From: Ferrimonas balearica
GTDB taxonomy: Bacteria; Pseudomonadota; Gammaproteobacteria; Enterobacterales; Shewanellaceae
Direction of reading: 5' to 3'
DNA length: 64,000 bases
Assembly: GCF_019802085.1 (NCBI RefSeq)
Contig: NZ_JAHVHV010000001.1
Coordinates: 806,001-870,000 of the forward strand
Numbering within the stretch: position 1 is the stretch's first letter; each line of letters starts with the position of its first letter. Below, piece after piece: positions 18,195 to 27,556 of the stretch. The position numbers and the translations under genes were made by a program. The notes below the pieces were generated by a model. It was not told the origin of the DNA, made no database searches, and saw only the letters and a program-made list of their open reading frames with translations.

Positions 18195-19088
18195 TCACTC
18201 AACGGTTTCTATGGAAGTGTCGCTAAGCTTACGCGCATTTTCCCCCACCGCATAGTCTCTGGTCCGATCAGGTGCGCGATATTCAAACGCCACCATCATC
18301 GGCTGATGATCCGAGCTTTGGGTGTCGTGAAACACCTGGGCGGAGTCGCGGATCACCCCAAGGTCGGCGCTGTGGAAGATGTGGTCCAGAGGGCTGCCCA
18401 GAAAGCGGGTGCGCAGGTCGTCATCGAAGGTCACCGGGACCAGGCCCAGTCGCCCGGTGGCTTTCCCCAGCATCGCCAGGCGGGCGTCGCTCCAGGTGTT
18501 GAAATCGCCGGAGAGGATCATCGGCCCCTGGTGGCGGGCCAGCTGCCGCTCCAGGGCACTCACCTGGCGGGCGAACTCCGAGGTGGTGACGAAGTTGATG
18601 GCGTGGATGTTGGCCACCAGCAGCTCGGCGCCGGAGGGGGCCAGGGTGTAGCGGGTGAGCAGCACCACCTTGGGGGTGTTGCTCACCGGCTCGGTGACCT
18701 CGGAGAGCAGGGCCACCTTGGCACTGGGCTCGGCGGTGGCGGCGGTCATCACCCCGGACCACTGGCCGTCGCTCATCACCAGGTTGGGGGCAAAGACATA
18801 GCCGTGCTCACTGGTGAGGTGGGGCAGGGTGACCGAGGGCAGGTTGGTCTCCTGCAGGGTGATGATGTGGGGCTGGTGCCGGTTGAGCAGGCCGCCGAAC
18901 TCGTGCTGCCACTGGGCGGTGTCCAGCTGCTTGTAGATGTTCCAGTTGAGCAGCCGAATGGACTCCTCCGGCAGGGTCTGGACCTGCGGTGAGCTGCGGC
19001 TGAGGGTCAGGGCCTGCTCCGGTGCCATGGGGCACCCCACCAGGGTGCCCATCAGGGCGAGCAGGGCCAAGGTTCGGGACAACGACAT
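18195..19088 (-). CDS. endonuclease/exonuclease/phosphatase-fold lipoprotein
   Basis: A 297-residue protein. Start ATG 19088 gives MSLSRTLALLALMGTLVGC, a lipoprotein signal with lipobox L-V-G-C. The EEP fold is visible as LLNWNIYKQLD, ITLQETN, ILSGDFNTWS and a C-terminal DHIFHS with SSDHQPMM, the Mg2+-dependent phosphodiesterase motifs. It should be anchored in the envelope and may hydrolyse extracellular nucleic acid or phospholipid headgroups. It lies directly upstream of the cardiolipin synthase gene in the same direction, which favours a lipid or phosphodiester link, but this is inference. Confidence 0.85.
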   Translation of the reverse strand: MSLSRTLALLALMGTLVGCPMAPEQALTLSRSSPQVQTLPEESIRLLNWNIYKQLDTAQWQHEFGGLLNRHQPHIITLQETNLPSVTLPHLTSEHGYVFAPNLVMSDGQWSGVMTAATAEPSAKVALLSEVTEPVSNTPKVVLLTRYTLAPSGAELLVANIHAINFVTTSEFARQVSALERQLARHQGPMILSGDFNTWSDARLAMLGKATGRLGLVPVTFDDDLRTRFLGSPLDHIFHSADLGVIRDSAQVFHDTQSSDHQPMMVAFEYRAPDRTRDYAVGENARKLSDTSIETVE

Positions 19089-19125
19089 CCGCCGATTGTA
19101 CGCCGGACGAGAGCAAAAATCCCAA

Positions 19126-20109
19126 CTAACGGGCGTCGGGGCGGCCGCGGGCCAGGTAGCCGGTGTCGACACCGAACCAGAAGCTGCCGGATTTTTCGTC
19201 GTACATCATGTGCCTGACGGTGCCACCACTGGGCACTGCCGTCTCACTGATGTAGGCCCGATTGCGGGTGTCGAAGCCGACGATGCGGTTGGGCCGCACC
19301 CCGGTCTGGGCGATCCAGATCACCCCGTCGTTATCCAGCGCGGTGCCGTAGGGCTGGCTCTGGGGGCCGGCGGGCAGGGGGTAGGCGTCGAAGGCCTGGG
19401 TCTTGGGCTGGTAGAGGCCCAGCTCGCCACCGACGTAATCCACGTACCAGATCCCGCCGTCTGCGGTGATCTCCAGTCGCCGGGGCCTGGCCTCGGGGCG
19501 GGGCAGGGTGACTTCACTGAGCGCCAGGGTCTCGGGATGGACCAGCGCCAGCTTGTTGCTGCCCAGCAGCACCGCTACTACTGTGCCGTCCGGGGCCACC
19601 TTGATGCCGTAGGGGCGGGCATCGTCGGTGGGGATGCTGGCCAGGGCAACCTCGCCGCTGGCCGGGTCCAGCCGGCCGATGGCGTTGCTCCACTGGGCGG
19701 TGAACCAGATGTGGCCGTCCGGGTGGAACACCAGAGTGTGGGGATCGCTGACCCCCTCGGGCATGGGAAAGCGGGTGACCTCGCCGCTCTGGCCGTCGAT
19801 GCGGCCGATAAGGGCGTTTTTGTTGCCGGCATACCAGACGCTGCCGTCATCGTCGACGATGAGGTTGTGGGGGTGGGTGCCCTCGTCGATGGCCACCTGG
19901 GTGAACTGGCGGCTGGCGGGGTCAAAGCGGGCCAGGTAGTTGCCGGATTGGCCGCAGAACCACACCTGGCCATCCGGGGCCACGTAGGGATCGCGGGGGC
20001 GGCCGCCCCAGCTGACGGGCCATTCGGTAATGGTGAGCTTGCTGGCCAGTTGCGCCGCGTCCGCCACGGGGAGCATCAGGGCACAGGTGAGGAGAATCAG
20101 GGTGCGCAT
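19126..20109 (-). CDS. secreted streptogramin-lyase-like (Vgb family) beta-propeller protein
   Basis: A 327-residue protein with a signal peptide (residues 1-18) and six or seven propeller blades, each with a D/G-x-x-W-F/Y motif such as PDGQVWFCGQSGNYLARFDP, DDGSVWYAGNKNALIGRID and PDGHIWFTAQWSNAIGRLDP. This layout is that of virginiamycin B lyase-like proteins. Most family members outside actinobacteria are not antibiotic lyases, so resistance should not be assumed. AAAGGACAG precedes the start. Confidence 0.85.
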   Translation of the reverse strand: MRTLILLTCALMLPVADAAQLASKLTITEWPVSWGGRPRDPYVAPDGQVWFCGQSGNYLARFDPASRQFTQVAIDEGTHPHNLIVDDDGSVWYAGNKNALIGRIDGQSGEVTRFPMPEGVSDPHTLVFHPDGHIWFTAQWSNAIGRLDPASGEVALASIPTDDARPYGIKVAPDGTVVAVLLGSNKLALVHPETLALSEVTLPRPEARPRRLEITADGGIWYVDYVGGELGLYQPKTQAFDAYPLPAGPQSQPYGTALDNDGVIWIAQTGVRPNRIVGFDTRNRAYISETAVPSGGTVRHMMYDEKSGSFWFGVDTGYLARGRPDAR

Positions 20110-20180
20110 GGTCTGTCCTTTGCCGGGTGTGATCAGGTCCTAAGTGAAGACGATACAACGATTTTTACCAGGCATTGAAC

Positions 20181-20217
20181 AAAAAAAGGCCAGAGCCCTT
20201 GGAGGAAAGGCTCCGGC
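20181..20217 (-). terminator. intrinsic terminator of the lipoprotein/cytochrome operon
   Basis: On the minus strand a GCCGGAGCC stem pairs with GGCTCTGGC (one wobble) and is followed by seven T. It lies just past the stop of the lipoprotein gene at 20244 and before the start of the propeller gene, so it separates the two units. Confidence 0.8.
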
Positions 20218-20243
20218 AAAGCTTGCAGCGAATGGAGGGACGG

Positions 20244-20741
20244 TTACTCAATCAACTCCGGATCGTTGGCGGCGTTGGCGCCCATGACCATCAGGGCCGC
20301 CTTGTAGTCCTCCACCTCGGGACGCCAGCTGAGGCCATTGGCCAGCAGCTCGTATTGCCCGGTGTCCACTTCGGTCAGTACGGCATCGCAGTGACCGGCG
20401 GGGTCGGTGCAATCCAGATCCTGGGCTTCATGCCAGCTCAGACCGTACTTGGTGGAGGTTGGCCCCGGGGCGGGATACCCCATGAAGAGCACCTGGAACT
20501 GATTCGCTCCGGTGACCGGGAGCGCGTCATCCCCGGTCAGCGTAAAGCTGATCGCGCCACTGGGGCCATTAAAATCGGTGATCTCCAGAGACAGGGTGGT
20601 GGTCTCATCGATGCCGATGCTCTCCTCCACCGGTGGCTCAGGCGGCTCCGGAGTCACAGGGTCATTGTCGTTGTCGCTGCCACAGCCACTGAGCAGGAGC
20701 CCCATTGCGGCTAGCAGCATCATGCTTTTGATATTTCTCAT
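20244..20741 (-). CDS. small outer lipoprotein of unknown function, cytochrome partner
   Basis: A 165-residue lipoprotein starting at ATG 20741 behind AAGGAGCGG. The lipobox is L-L-S-G-C, followed by an acidic, proline-rich linker (DNDNDPVTPEPPEPPVEE). The mature domain has one pair of cysteines (DLDCTDPAGHCDAVL) and looks like a beta-rich fold. I do not recognise it. It begins 22 bases after the split-Soret-type cytochrome gene and shares its terminator, so it is likely a cell-surface or periplasmic partner of that cytochrome. Confidence 0.7.
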   Translation of the reverse strand: MRNIKSMMLLAAMGLLLSGCGSDNDNDPVTPEPPEPPVEESIGIDETTTLSLEITDFNGPSGAISFTLTGDDALPVTGANQFQVLFMGYPAPGPTSTKYGLSWHEAQDLDCTDPAGHCDAVLTEVDTGQYELLANGLSWRPEVEDYKAALMVMGANAANDPELIE

Positions 20742-20763
20742 GATCCGCTCCTTATTGGCTTGC

Positions 20764-21570
20764 TTAGTGACCGCCGTGGCAGGTGTCACACTCCATGTTG
20801 CTCATGACGCTCGGGCCAAAGCTGTCGGACTTGCTGTGGCAGGTCTTGCAGCTGCCGACGCTGTCGGTCATGTCACCGATGCCGGTCAGGTCTTCCCCGT
20901 CCATGGCCTTGTTCAGAATCACGACGATCTGGTAGGCGATGGAAGCGGACAGCTCGGAGCAGCGCTCGCCCTTGTCGGCGGCGGTTTTGCCGTTGAGGCG
21001 GGCCCAGTTGGTGATGGAGGAGTGGCACAGTACGCTGCCGGCGACGGAGGGTTGACCCACCTTGGCCTTGAGCTCGTCGGTGTTGGCGCCGATGGCGTCG
21101 AGGAAGGCGTCGTCACGCAGCGGCAGGGTTTCCTGCTCGTAGTAGCGCAGCACCCGGGTCAGGTAGCCGTTGGCGGGGTTGCCGTTGATGGAGAGCAGGT
21201 TAAACAGCATGCCGGTGGCGTTGACGTTACCGCACACGGAACCTTCACCGAGGATCCCGGCGTAACCATAATGGGCCATGGCGGTGGGGATCTGGGCGAA
21301 CTTGGCGGCGTCCGGGGAGTCGGACTGGGCCAGGCTGGAGATCAGGCCGTGGAACACCTGGTACATGCAACCGTTACCCGCTTTGTAGGCGGCCAGTGCG
21401 ACGGCGTAGGGGTCGAGTTTGGTGTAGGCCAGGCGGTCGCCAACGGCGAGGGTCCAACCCTCTTCGGTGGCGGTCGCGGCCAATACGGGGTTGGCCAGCA
21501 GCACGGAACCGGCGGCGGCGCCGGAGATGCCGATGATCTGGGTTAGGGCTTGTCTTCTGTCCATGGTCAT
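20764..21570 (-). CDS. split-Soret-type diheme cytochrome c
   Basis: A 268-residue exported protein. The N-terminus DRRQALTQIIGISGAAAGSV is a twin-arginine-like signal. The middle has the cysteine pattern of the C_GCAxxG_C_C redox family (NGCMYQVFHGL, GSVCGNVNATG, SVLCHSS, ERCSELSAS). The C-terminus adds two heme sites, CKTCH and CDTCH. This combination is what I know from split-Soret cytochrome c of sulfate reducers. Start ATG 21570 follows AAGGTG. It heads an operon with a lipoprotein and diverges from a ToxR-like regulator. Redox partner and substrate are unknown. Confidence 0.8.
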   Translation of the reverse strand: MTMDRRQALTQIIGISGAAAGSVLLANPVLAATATEEGWTLAVGDRLAYTKLDPYAVALAAYKAGNGCMYQVFHGLISSLAQSDSPDAAKFAQIPTAMAHYGYAGILGEGSVCGNVNATGMLFNLLSINGNPANGYLTRVLRYYEQETLPLRDDAFLDAIGANTDELKAKVGQPSVAGSVLCHSSITNWARLNGKTAADKGERCSELSASIAYQIVVILNKAMDGEDLTGIGDMTDSVGSCKTCHSKSDSFGPSVMSNMECDTCHGGH

Positions 21571-22003
21571 AGTGGTCACCTTTTCAGTCGTTCTTGGTCA
21601 ATCGCGGTGTCGTCCGCTTGGTTTCCAGTGTTGGCCAGGGCCCCCTTGGGGGAAGTGAGGGGGATCACAGTAATCGGGGGGTGGGGAAGGGGCGAAAAAT
21701 CCCCCAGTTAAGATATGGCTAATGTAGTGTTCTCTGCAGTATTGCCGAGTCTTTGTATTGCTATTTGCGAAAATCTGGTGGATTCGGGGGAAATAATCGC
21801 AATTACTGGTGATTATTTGTCGCCATTACCAAAAAACGGGTTTGATCCAGGACAAGTTATAGGTCGTTAACCGCCCGGTGGCGCGGTTGTGGGTTTGGGT
21901 TTGCGGGAATGTGATGGGCGTTGGGGAAATTCTGTGGCAACTTTTTACACTGAAACTATCCCCAACAGACCGTCGACCAAGACGGCAACACAAGGCGCCA
22001 AGG
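21571..22003. other. 433-base divergent regulatory region
   Basis: No credible gene is visible between the cytochrome and the ToxR-like regulator. A frame open from 21878 into the regulator is poor in the residues expected at such an N-terminus. The central part (about 21700-21850) is much more AT-rich than its surroundings and contains the inverted repeat at 21792-21817, as expected for two divergent promoters. Confidence 0.6.
21792..21817. promoter_or_regulatory. inverted repeat AATAATC-N12-GATTATT, candidate operator
   Basis: Two perfect seven-base half sites are separated by 12 bases, inside the AT-rich core of the cytochrome/regulator intergenic region. The layout suits a dimeric winged-helix regulator such as the ToxR-like protein encoded next door, but no binding protein can be named from sequence alone. 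Confidence 0.45.
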
Positions 22004-22753
22004 ATGCGTTTAGGACAGGTCATCTTCCATCGCCAGCACGCCGAGCTGGAACACAGCAACAGCGGGGAACGCTGGCATCTGCCCCGGGCCGAACTGCTGG
22101 TGCTGACCCAGCTGCTGGACCACCCGGGCATCGTGATGAGCAAACAGCGCCTGCGCTGTGGCGGCGAGACCGAGCCGGTGATGAGTGACTCGGCGGTGGT
22201 CAAAGCGGTGTTCACCCTGAGAAACTTTATGGGGGACAAAGACTCCCCCCTGATTCAGACGGTGCCCGGCAAGGGCTACCGTCTGGCCCTGCCCAGCGAA
22301 CCGCCGCCGGATACCCCGACTGCGGACTTTGTCCGTCCCGCCCCCTGGTGGGCGGTGGCCCTGCTGCTGGTGATGGTCCTGGTGGCCGCCCTGGCCTGGT
22401 GGTGGCCGGTGCCCAAGGGGATCACCCCAATCCCGCCCCACCAGGATCCCATTCAGCTGGAGGACCGGGCGGGGCAGCCCATCCAGATCATCCGGGTCAG
22501 CGCCACCGACATGGACCTGGTGATGATCAACGCCATCCGTGACCGCCTGGCGCTCCAGCTGAGCCAGTGCAACCGCACCCCCTGGCAGCGCCTGTTCCTG
22601 GCCCGCTCCAACGACGGCCAGGTGCTGAACCTCACCTTCCAGGGGGAGCGCAACGGCCAGGCGATGCTGCGCAACATCAAGATCAGCGATTTTCGTTCCC
22701 GTCCTCAGTTTCTCTCTGAGGCCTGGCTGGAGGAGGTAAGCCTCTGTGACTGA
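22004..22753 (+). CDS. ToxR/CadC-like membrane-bound transcriptional regulator
   Basis: A 249-residue one-component regulator. The N-terminal winged helix shows HLPRAELLVLTQLLDHPGIVMSKQRL (in parts), DSAVVKAVFTLRNFMGD and IQTVPGKGYRL, the OmpR-type wing. One TM helix (WWAVALLLVMVLVAALAWWW, about residues 108-127) precedes a periplasmic domain of about 120 residues. Start ATG 22004 gives the usual short lead-in, although AAGG lies too close to it; an upstream start cannot be excluded. It is translationally coupled to the next gene and probably controls the divergent cytochrome operon. Confidence 0.8.
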   Translation: MRLGQVIFHRQHAELEHSNSGERWHLPRAELLVLTQLLDHPGIVMSKQRLRCGGETEPVMSDSAVVKAVFTLRNFMGDKDSPLIQTVPGKGYRLALPSEPPPDTPTADFVRPAPWWAVALLLVMVLVAALAWWWPVPKGITPIPPHQDPIQLEDRAGQPIQIIRVSATDMDLVMINAIRDRLALQLSQCNRTPWQRLFLARSNDGQVLNLTFQGERNGQAMLRNIKISDFRSRPQFLSEAWLEEVSLCD

Positions 22754-23297
22754 CCGACGCCTCAATCGCCCCTGGCCGGGGGTGCTGCTTCTGCTGCTGG
22801 GCCTGCTGCTGCCGCCTTTGGTGGGTGCCTGGAGCTGGCCCGATGACGAGCCCGGGCGCACCGGACTGGTGCTCTCCTGCCGCAACGAGCTGGTGGAGCA
22901 CCAACTGGTGGGCCCCCAGCGGGATAACTTCTACATGATCGCGGACTTTCTGCTGCAGGGAGAGCGGGCCAGCATCAACTACCGCTACTTCCAGGCCGAT
23001 GGCGTGCCCGTGGGCACCATCAGCATGCGCGGCTCGGTACTCAGTGCCGATCACCAGGAGAACGTCTACGCCCTGAGCCTGAGTGAGAGCCGGGTGGTGG
23101 TGGAGGATGAGCGCCGGGAGCTGCCCCAGCACATGGCGCACCTCAAATCCTTCAGCCAGCGTAACCTGGCGGAGAAGGGGGTGCACAACCTGACCCTGCG
23201 CCTGTTGCACCGGGACGCGGAGCACGACTATGCGATTGTCTTCTTCCTACCCAGCACCGCGGTGTGCGGCTGCAGCCTTATCGACAACGGCGCCTAG
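22746..23297 (+). CDS. FidL/ToxS-like periplasmic partner of the regulator
   Basis: A 183-residue protein starting at GTG 22746 with GGAGG upstream, overlapping the regulator gene by eight bases. It has an N-terminal TM or signal anchor (GVLLLLLGLLLPPLVGA) and a periplasmic beta-rich domain with NYRYFQADGVPVGTISMRG. A small periplasmic protein coupled to a ToxR-like regulator matches ToxS and the FidL-like proteins, which modulate the regulator's sensor domain. The family call rests on arrangement and general pattern. Three Cys (VCGCS and one near residue 39) could respond to redox state, fitting a cytochrome target. Confidence 0.6.
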   Translation: MTDRRLNRPWPGVLLLLLGLLLPPLVGAWSWPDDEPGRTGLVLSCRNELVEHQLVGPQRDNFYMIADFLLQGERASINYRYFQADGVPVGTISMRGSVLSADHQENVYALSLSESRVVVEDERRELPQHMAHLKSFSQRNLAEKGVHNLTLRLLHRDAEHDYAIVFFLPSTAVCGCSLIDNGA

Positions 23298-23920
23298 GCC
23301 CGCGTTGACCTCCCGCCTGACCGGGCCAGCAGCGCCTGGCGGGCGCACTGCAGCTGGTAGCCGAACCAGCTGCAGATCCCGATGAACTTGGCGCCGTCCT
23401 CCCACAGGTGGTGCCAGCTCAGCCAGGTCTTGGGCAGGCGGTCGACGCCGATGGAGAGGGCAAAGAGCGCCATGGCCGCCACCAGCAGGCCGTACTCGCT
23501 CTGGCGAATGCGCCCCCGGTTAAAGTAGAGATAGCCCAGCCCCAGCAAGCCGTAGACCACCAACATCCGCTTCTCCCCCATCCCCAATGCCGGGTAGAGC
23601 TTCTCGTGCAGCATAAAGAGATCGTCCAGCAGCAACAGCCCGGAGAGCAGGCCACCGGTAAGGAAGAAGCGGGCCTCACTCGCATCGCTTTCCCGCAGCA
23701 CCGAATAGGCCAGCAGGGCCACGGCGGTGGCGAAGGCCCAGAGAATGGCACCGAGATTTGAGAGCAGGCCGTAGAGGTGGTAGCCGCGGGTGACCGCCAA
23801 GGGGTCGCGGCTGAAGTGGCTGAAGGGCTGGTCCAGGTAGAGGCTCAAGGCCACGGTGGCCATCAGCACCGCCAGGGCGGGCAGGTAGAGCCACAGCAGG
23901 TTGCGGGATAAGGTGGTCAT
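23294..23920 (-). CDS. integral membrane protein of unknown function
   Basis: A 208-residue protein with about six TM helices and no recognised catalytic motif. Charged and His residues cluster in LLDDLFMLHEKLYP and WLSWHHLWEDGAKFIGI, which could bind a metal or heme, but this is speculation. Start ATG 23920 has only a weak ribosome-binding site. Its stop shares the palindrome CTAG with the convergent FidL-like gene. DUF family not recognised. Confidence 0.65.
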   Translation of the reverse strand: MTTLSRNLLWLYLPALAVLMATVALSLYLDQPFSHFSRDPLAVTRGYHLYGLLSNLGAILWAFATAVALLAYSVLRESDASEARFFLTGGLLSGLLLLDDLFMLHEKLYPALGMGEKRMLVVYGLLGLGYLYFNRGRIRQSEYGLLVAAMALFALSIGVDRLPKTWLSWHHLWEDGAKFIGICSWFGYQLQCARQALLARSGGRSTRA

Positions 23921-23982
23921 AGTTGGCCCCAAGATCAAACCCTTAGGGCCAAAGTGTAGTGCACCGGCGGAGCCGGTGCCGG

Positions 23983-25260
23983 TCAGAGCGCCTTGACCAC
24001 CTGGCCGTCCTTCATCACGAAGCGGACGTCGGTCATCAGGGCGATCTCCTCCAGCGGATTGCCCTCCACCGCCACCAGATCCGCCAGCTTGCCGGCCTCC
24101 ACCGAGCCGAGCTCATCGTCGATGCGCAGCAGCTGTGCGGCGCTCAGCGTGGCGGACTGGATCGCCGCCATCGGCGGCATCCCCGCTTCCACCATGTAGA
24201 CGAACTCCCGGCCGTTGAGGCCATGGGGAAACACCCCGGCGTCGGTGCCAAAGGCGATCTTGACTCCGGCGGCGTAGGCCGTGGCGAAGGTTTTCTGGAT
24301 CTGGGGGCCCACCGCCATCGCCTTGGGGCGGACGATGGCCGGGTACTGATCCACGTGGTCCGCCACCCAGCGTCCGGCGCTGATGGTGGGCACGTACCAG
24401 GTGCCGTGGCGCTTCATCAGCTGGATCACCTCGTCGTCCATGTAGGTGCCGTGCTCCACCGAATGCACCCCGGCGGCCACCGCCCGCTTCATCCCCTCGG
24501 CGCCGTGGGCGTGCACCGCCACCACGTAGTTGTAGTCCTTGGCGGCGGCCATGATCGCCTCAAGCTCATCGGTCATGAACTGGGGGTTGTCGCCGCTTTT
24601 GGCCAGGCTGAGCACGCCCCCGGTGACGGTCAGCTTGATGACGTCGCTGCCCTCCTTGTAGCGCTGGCGGATGGCGTCCCGGGCCTGGTGAGGGCCACTG
24701 ATCACCCCTTCACCCGGACCGGGTTTGCCTCGCAGCGCGGCGTAGGAGCGGTTGAGACCGTTGGTGGGATCGCCGTGGCCACCGGTGGTGGCGATGGACT
24801 TGCCGGCGGCGTAGATCCGCGGACCCTGGATGTGGCCGGCGTTGATGGCGTCCCGCAGGTGAATAGCCACATCGCCACCGAGGTTGCGCACCGTGGTGAA
24901 GCCGGCCATCAGGGTGGCGTTGGTGTACTGGGTGGCCTGCAGGGCGAAATCCGTGGGGTCTTTGAAAAAGCCCTCGGAGTAGCTTTTGCCGTCCACCACC
25001 TTGTCCACGTGGGTGTGCATGTCCATCAGGCCGGGCATCAGGGTGTGGTGGGTGAGATCCAGGTAGCTCTGGCCCTCAGCGGGGGCCTGGTAACCGGCGT
25101 TCACCGACAGGATGCGGTTGTCCTCCACCACCACGGTGACCCGCTCCCGGGCGGTGTCGCTGACGCCGTCGATAAGGCGGGCGGCGTGGATCACCGTCTG
25201 CTCGGCGCTGGCGGCGCCGCTGAGCAGCAGGCCCATAAGCAGCATTAGGGGTTTGTTCAT
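23983..25260 (-). CDS. secreted amidohydrolase (imidazolonepropionase/prolidase-like)
   Basis: A 425-residue metal hydrolase. A signal peptide ([19 protein letters not shown]) precedes the first metal motif HTHV in [13 protein letters not shown] (near residue 81). Later [25 protein letters not shown] and [13 protein letters not shown] supply the remaining His/Asp ligands. The group includes Xaa-Pro and Xaa-Arg dipeptidases and related amidases, so a peptide-type substrate in the periplasm is likely. The start ATG has GGAGG but sits only 15 bases after a terminator-like hairpin. A GC-rich hairpin (23961-23979) follows the stop. Confidence 0.88.
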   Translation of the reverse strand: MNKPLMLLMGLLLSGAASAEQTVIHAARLIDGVSDTARERVTVVVEDNRILSVNAGYQAPAEGQSYLDLTHHTLMPGLMDMHTHVDKVVDGKSYSEGFFKDPTDFALQATQYTNATLMAGFTTVRNLGGDVAIHLRDAINAGHIQGPRIYAAGKSIATTGGHGDPTNGLNRSYAALRGKPGPGEGVISGPHQARDAIRQRYKEGSDVIKLTVTGGVLSLAKSGDNPQFMTDELEAIMAAAKDYNYVVAVHAHGAEGMKRAVAAGVHSVEHGTYMDDEVIQLMKRHGTWYVPTISAGRWVADHVDQYPAIVRPKAMAVGPQIQKTFATAYAAGVKIAFGTDAGVFPHGLNGREFVYMVEAGMPPMAAIQSATLSAAQLLRIDDELGSVEAGKLADLVAVEGNPLEEIALMTDVRFVMKDGQVVKAL

Positions 25261-25275
25261 TGCACTTTCCTCCAT

Positions 25276-25301
25276 AAAAACGCCCCCACGAGGGGGGCGT
25301 T
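25276..25301 (-). terminator. terminator of the M13 peptidase gene, abutting the amidohydrolase start
   Basis: On the minus strand AACGCCCCC pairs with GGGGGCGTT over a short loop and runs into a T-rich tail. It ends about 15 bases before the amidohydrolase ATG, so that gene's ribosome-binding site begins right behind the hairpin. It may be a leaky terminator or attenuator between two genes on one transcript. Confidence 0.75.
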
Positions 25302-25318
25302 GTCCTTGATGGGGTTGA

Positions 25319-27379
25319 TCACCAGATCTTGACCCGGTCCTCCGGCGCGATGTACATGGCGTCGGTGGGCTGCACGTTGTAGGTCTCGTAGAACTCCGGC
25401 ATGTTGGCCAGCGGGCCGTTGGCGCGGAATTGAGACGGGGAGTGGGGATCGGTGGCCACCCGGTTGCGCAGGGCTTCCTCTTTGTACTTGGCGCGCCAAA
25501 TTTGGGTGAAGCCGATAAAGAAGCGCTCGTCGCTGGACAGGCCGTCGATCACCGGGCCCGCTTTGCCGTCCAGGGCCATCTGGTAGGCGCGGTAGGCGAT
25601 GGTGGCGCCGGACAGGTCACCGATGTTCTCACCCAGGGTCAGCTTGCCGTTGACGTTGAGATCGTCGAACACCTGGTAGGCGGCGTACTGTTTGACCAGC
25701 TTGCTGCCGCGCTCCTGGAACGCCTTGAGATCGGACTCGGTCCACCAGTTTGTCAGGTTGCCGTCGCCATCGTAGCGGGCGCCCTGGTCGTCGAAACCGT
25801 GGCCCATCTCGTGGCCGATCACCGCGCCGATGCCGCCGTAGTTGACCGCGTCTTCCGCTTCCATGTTAAAGAAGGGGGGCTGCAGGATGGCCGCCGGGAA
25901 CACAATCTCGTTCATGGTGGGGTTGTAGTAGGCGTTCACCGTCTGCGGGGTCATGTGCCACTCCCACTTCTGGATGGGGCCGTTCAGCTTGGCCACGTCC
26001 TGCTGGTGCTTCCAGGTGGCGGCGCGCATGGAGTTGCCCACCAGATCATCGGCTTTGACCTGCAAAGTGGAGTAGTCCTGCCAGCGGTCCGGGTAGCCGA
26101 TTTTCGGGGTGAAAGCGGCCAGCTTCTCCTTGGCCTTGACCTTGGTTTCCGGGCTCATCCACTCCAGATCGTCGATGCTCTCGCCGTAGGCGCGGCGCAG
26201 GTTCTCCACCAGCTCGCTCATGCGGGCCTTGGCTTCCGGGGTGAAGTGACGCTTGACGTACACCTTGCCCACCACTTCGCCCAGATCACCGTTGACCTTG
26301 TCCACACCGCGTTTCCAGCGGGCCTTCTGCTCCTCCTGGCCGTTCAGCTGACGGGCGAAGAAGTCGAAGTTCTCGGCGTCCAGATCGGCGCTGAGTTGAC
26401 CGGCGTAGTGGGTCAGGATCTGCCAGGTCAGGTAGGTCTTCCAGTCTTCCAGGGAGGTGGCCTTGAACACCTCGTTGAAGCCTTCGACGTAGCTGGGCTG
26501 GTTGATGATGATGTCGCCCTGGTCCGCCACACCCAGGGTCTCCAGGTAGCGGGTCCAGTTGAAGCCGTCCGCCAGCTCGGAAAGGTCGGCCACGGCATAC
26601 TTGTTGTAACGGGCTTCGCTGTCGCGGCTCTGGACGCGGGTCCAGTGGTGCTCGGCCATGGCGGTTTCGATGGCCATCACCGCCTTGGCGCTGGCCTCGG
26701 GGTTGTCCAGGCCGGCCAGCTCAAACATGGTCTGGATGTGGGCCACAAAGCCGTCGCGAATCTTGGCGAAACGCTCCGCTTCGTTGAAGTAGTAGTCGCG
26801 GTCCGGCAGGGAGAGGCCGTACTGCCAGATGTGGGTGGCGTAGCGGCTGGAGTCCTTGGCGTCGACGTTGACGTAGAAGGCGAAGGGGGTGCCGCCGCCG
26901 ATCACCTGGCTGTGGGCGAAGTAGGCGGCCACGTCGTCCTTGCTGTCGATGGCGGCGATGGCATCGAACTCCGCCTTGAGGGGGGTGACGCCGCGCTGTT
27001 CGATGGTGTCGGTGTCCATCATGGAGCGGTAGAGATCCGCCACTTTCTGCTCGTCGCTGCCGGCCTCGAGGCCCTCGGTGGCGGCCAGCTCTTCGATGAT
27101 CGCTTTCACATCGGACTGGGCCTTCTCACGCAGGTCGTAAAAGGCGCCGGTGGTGGTGCGGTCGGAGGGGATCTCGGCGCTCTTCAACCAGGTGCCGTTC
27201 ACGTAACCGTAGAAGTCGTCCTGGGGACGGATGCTGCTATCGAAGTTCTGCAGCTCGATGCCGGAGCCCAGGGCTTGCTGGACCGCTTCGGCGGTGGGGG
27301 TCTGGGCGGTGTCGGTCTGGCTGCAGGCGGCCAGCACCAGTGCGGAGGCGCACAGACCGCCAAAAATCAACTTTTTCAT
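25319..27379 (-). CDS. pepO: M13 family zinc metallopeptidase, lipoprotein (PepO/neprilysin-like)
   Basis: A 686-residue lipoprotein: [19 protein letters not shown] gives a clear lipobox. The zinc motif [14 protein letters not shown] (HEMGH about 523-527), the downstream ENIGDLSG third ligand and the substrate-binding NAYYNP are all present, as is the C-terminal W. Length fits PepO/neprilysin enzymes, which cleave oligopeptides. The lipid anchor places it in the periplasmic or cell-surface leaflet. It is followed by another peptide-type hydrolase gene, suggesting joint peptide scavenging. Confidence 0.95.
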   Translation of the reverse strand: MKKLIFGGLCASALVLAACSQTDTAQTPTAEAVQQALGSGIELQNFDSSIRPQDDFYGYVNGTWLKSAEIPSDRTTTGAFYDLREKAQSDVKAIIEELAATEGLEAGSDEQKVADLYRSMMDTDTIEQRGVTPLKAEFDAIAAIDSKDDVAAYFAHSQVIGGGTPFAFYVNVDAKDSSRYATHIWQYGLSLPDRDYYFNEAERFAKIRDGFVAHIQTMFELAGLDNPEASAKAVMAIETAMAEHHWTRVQSRDSEARYNKYAVADLSELADGFNWTRYLETLGVADQGDIIINQPSYVEGFNEVFKATSLEDWKTYLTWQILTHYAGQLSADLDAENFDFFARQLNGQEEQKARWKRGVDKVNGDLGEVVGKVYVKRHFTPEAKARMSELVENLRRAYGESIDDLEWMSPETKVKAKEKLAAFTPKIGYPDRWQDYSTLQVKADDLVGNSMRAATWKHQQDVAKLNGPIQKWEWHMTPQTVNAYYNPTMNEIVFPAAILQPPFFNMEAEDAVNYGGIGAVIGHEMGHGFDDQGARYDGDGNLTNWWTESDLKAFQERGSKLVKQYAAYQVFDDLNVNGKLTLGENIGDLSGATIAYRAYQMALDGKAGPVIDGLSSDERFFIGFTQIWRAKYKEEALRNRVATDPHSPSQFRANGPLANMPEFYETYNVQPTDAMYIAPEDRVKIW

Positions 27380-27556
27380 CCACGTATCCTTATGGAGATG
27401 GGGCAATTGTGACTGTTGGATACTAACCAGCGGGCCGGGAAGGGTCAAAGGGGGAGGGCAAACAAGGTGTAAACGGATTTGTCACACTGTGATCACGGGC
27501 ATTCTGGCCCCCATTTCGCCGGTAGGAGAAACGGAGGCCATTGACCAGACAGGGTT

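Noticed and set aside
19126..20109. Streptogramin resistance gene
   Set aside because: The propeller family is shared with many non-resistance proteins and this one is exported; there is no evidence of lyase activity.
21878..22003. Longer N-terminus for the ToxR-like regulator
   Set aside because: The extra 42 residues do not look like the family and have no ribosome-binding site; the winged helix normally begins within a few residues of the start.
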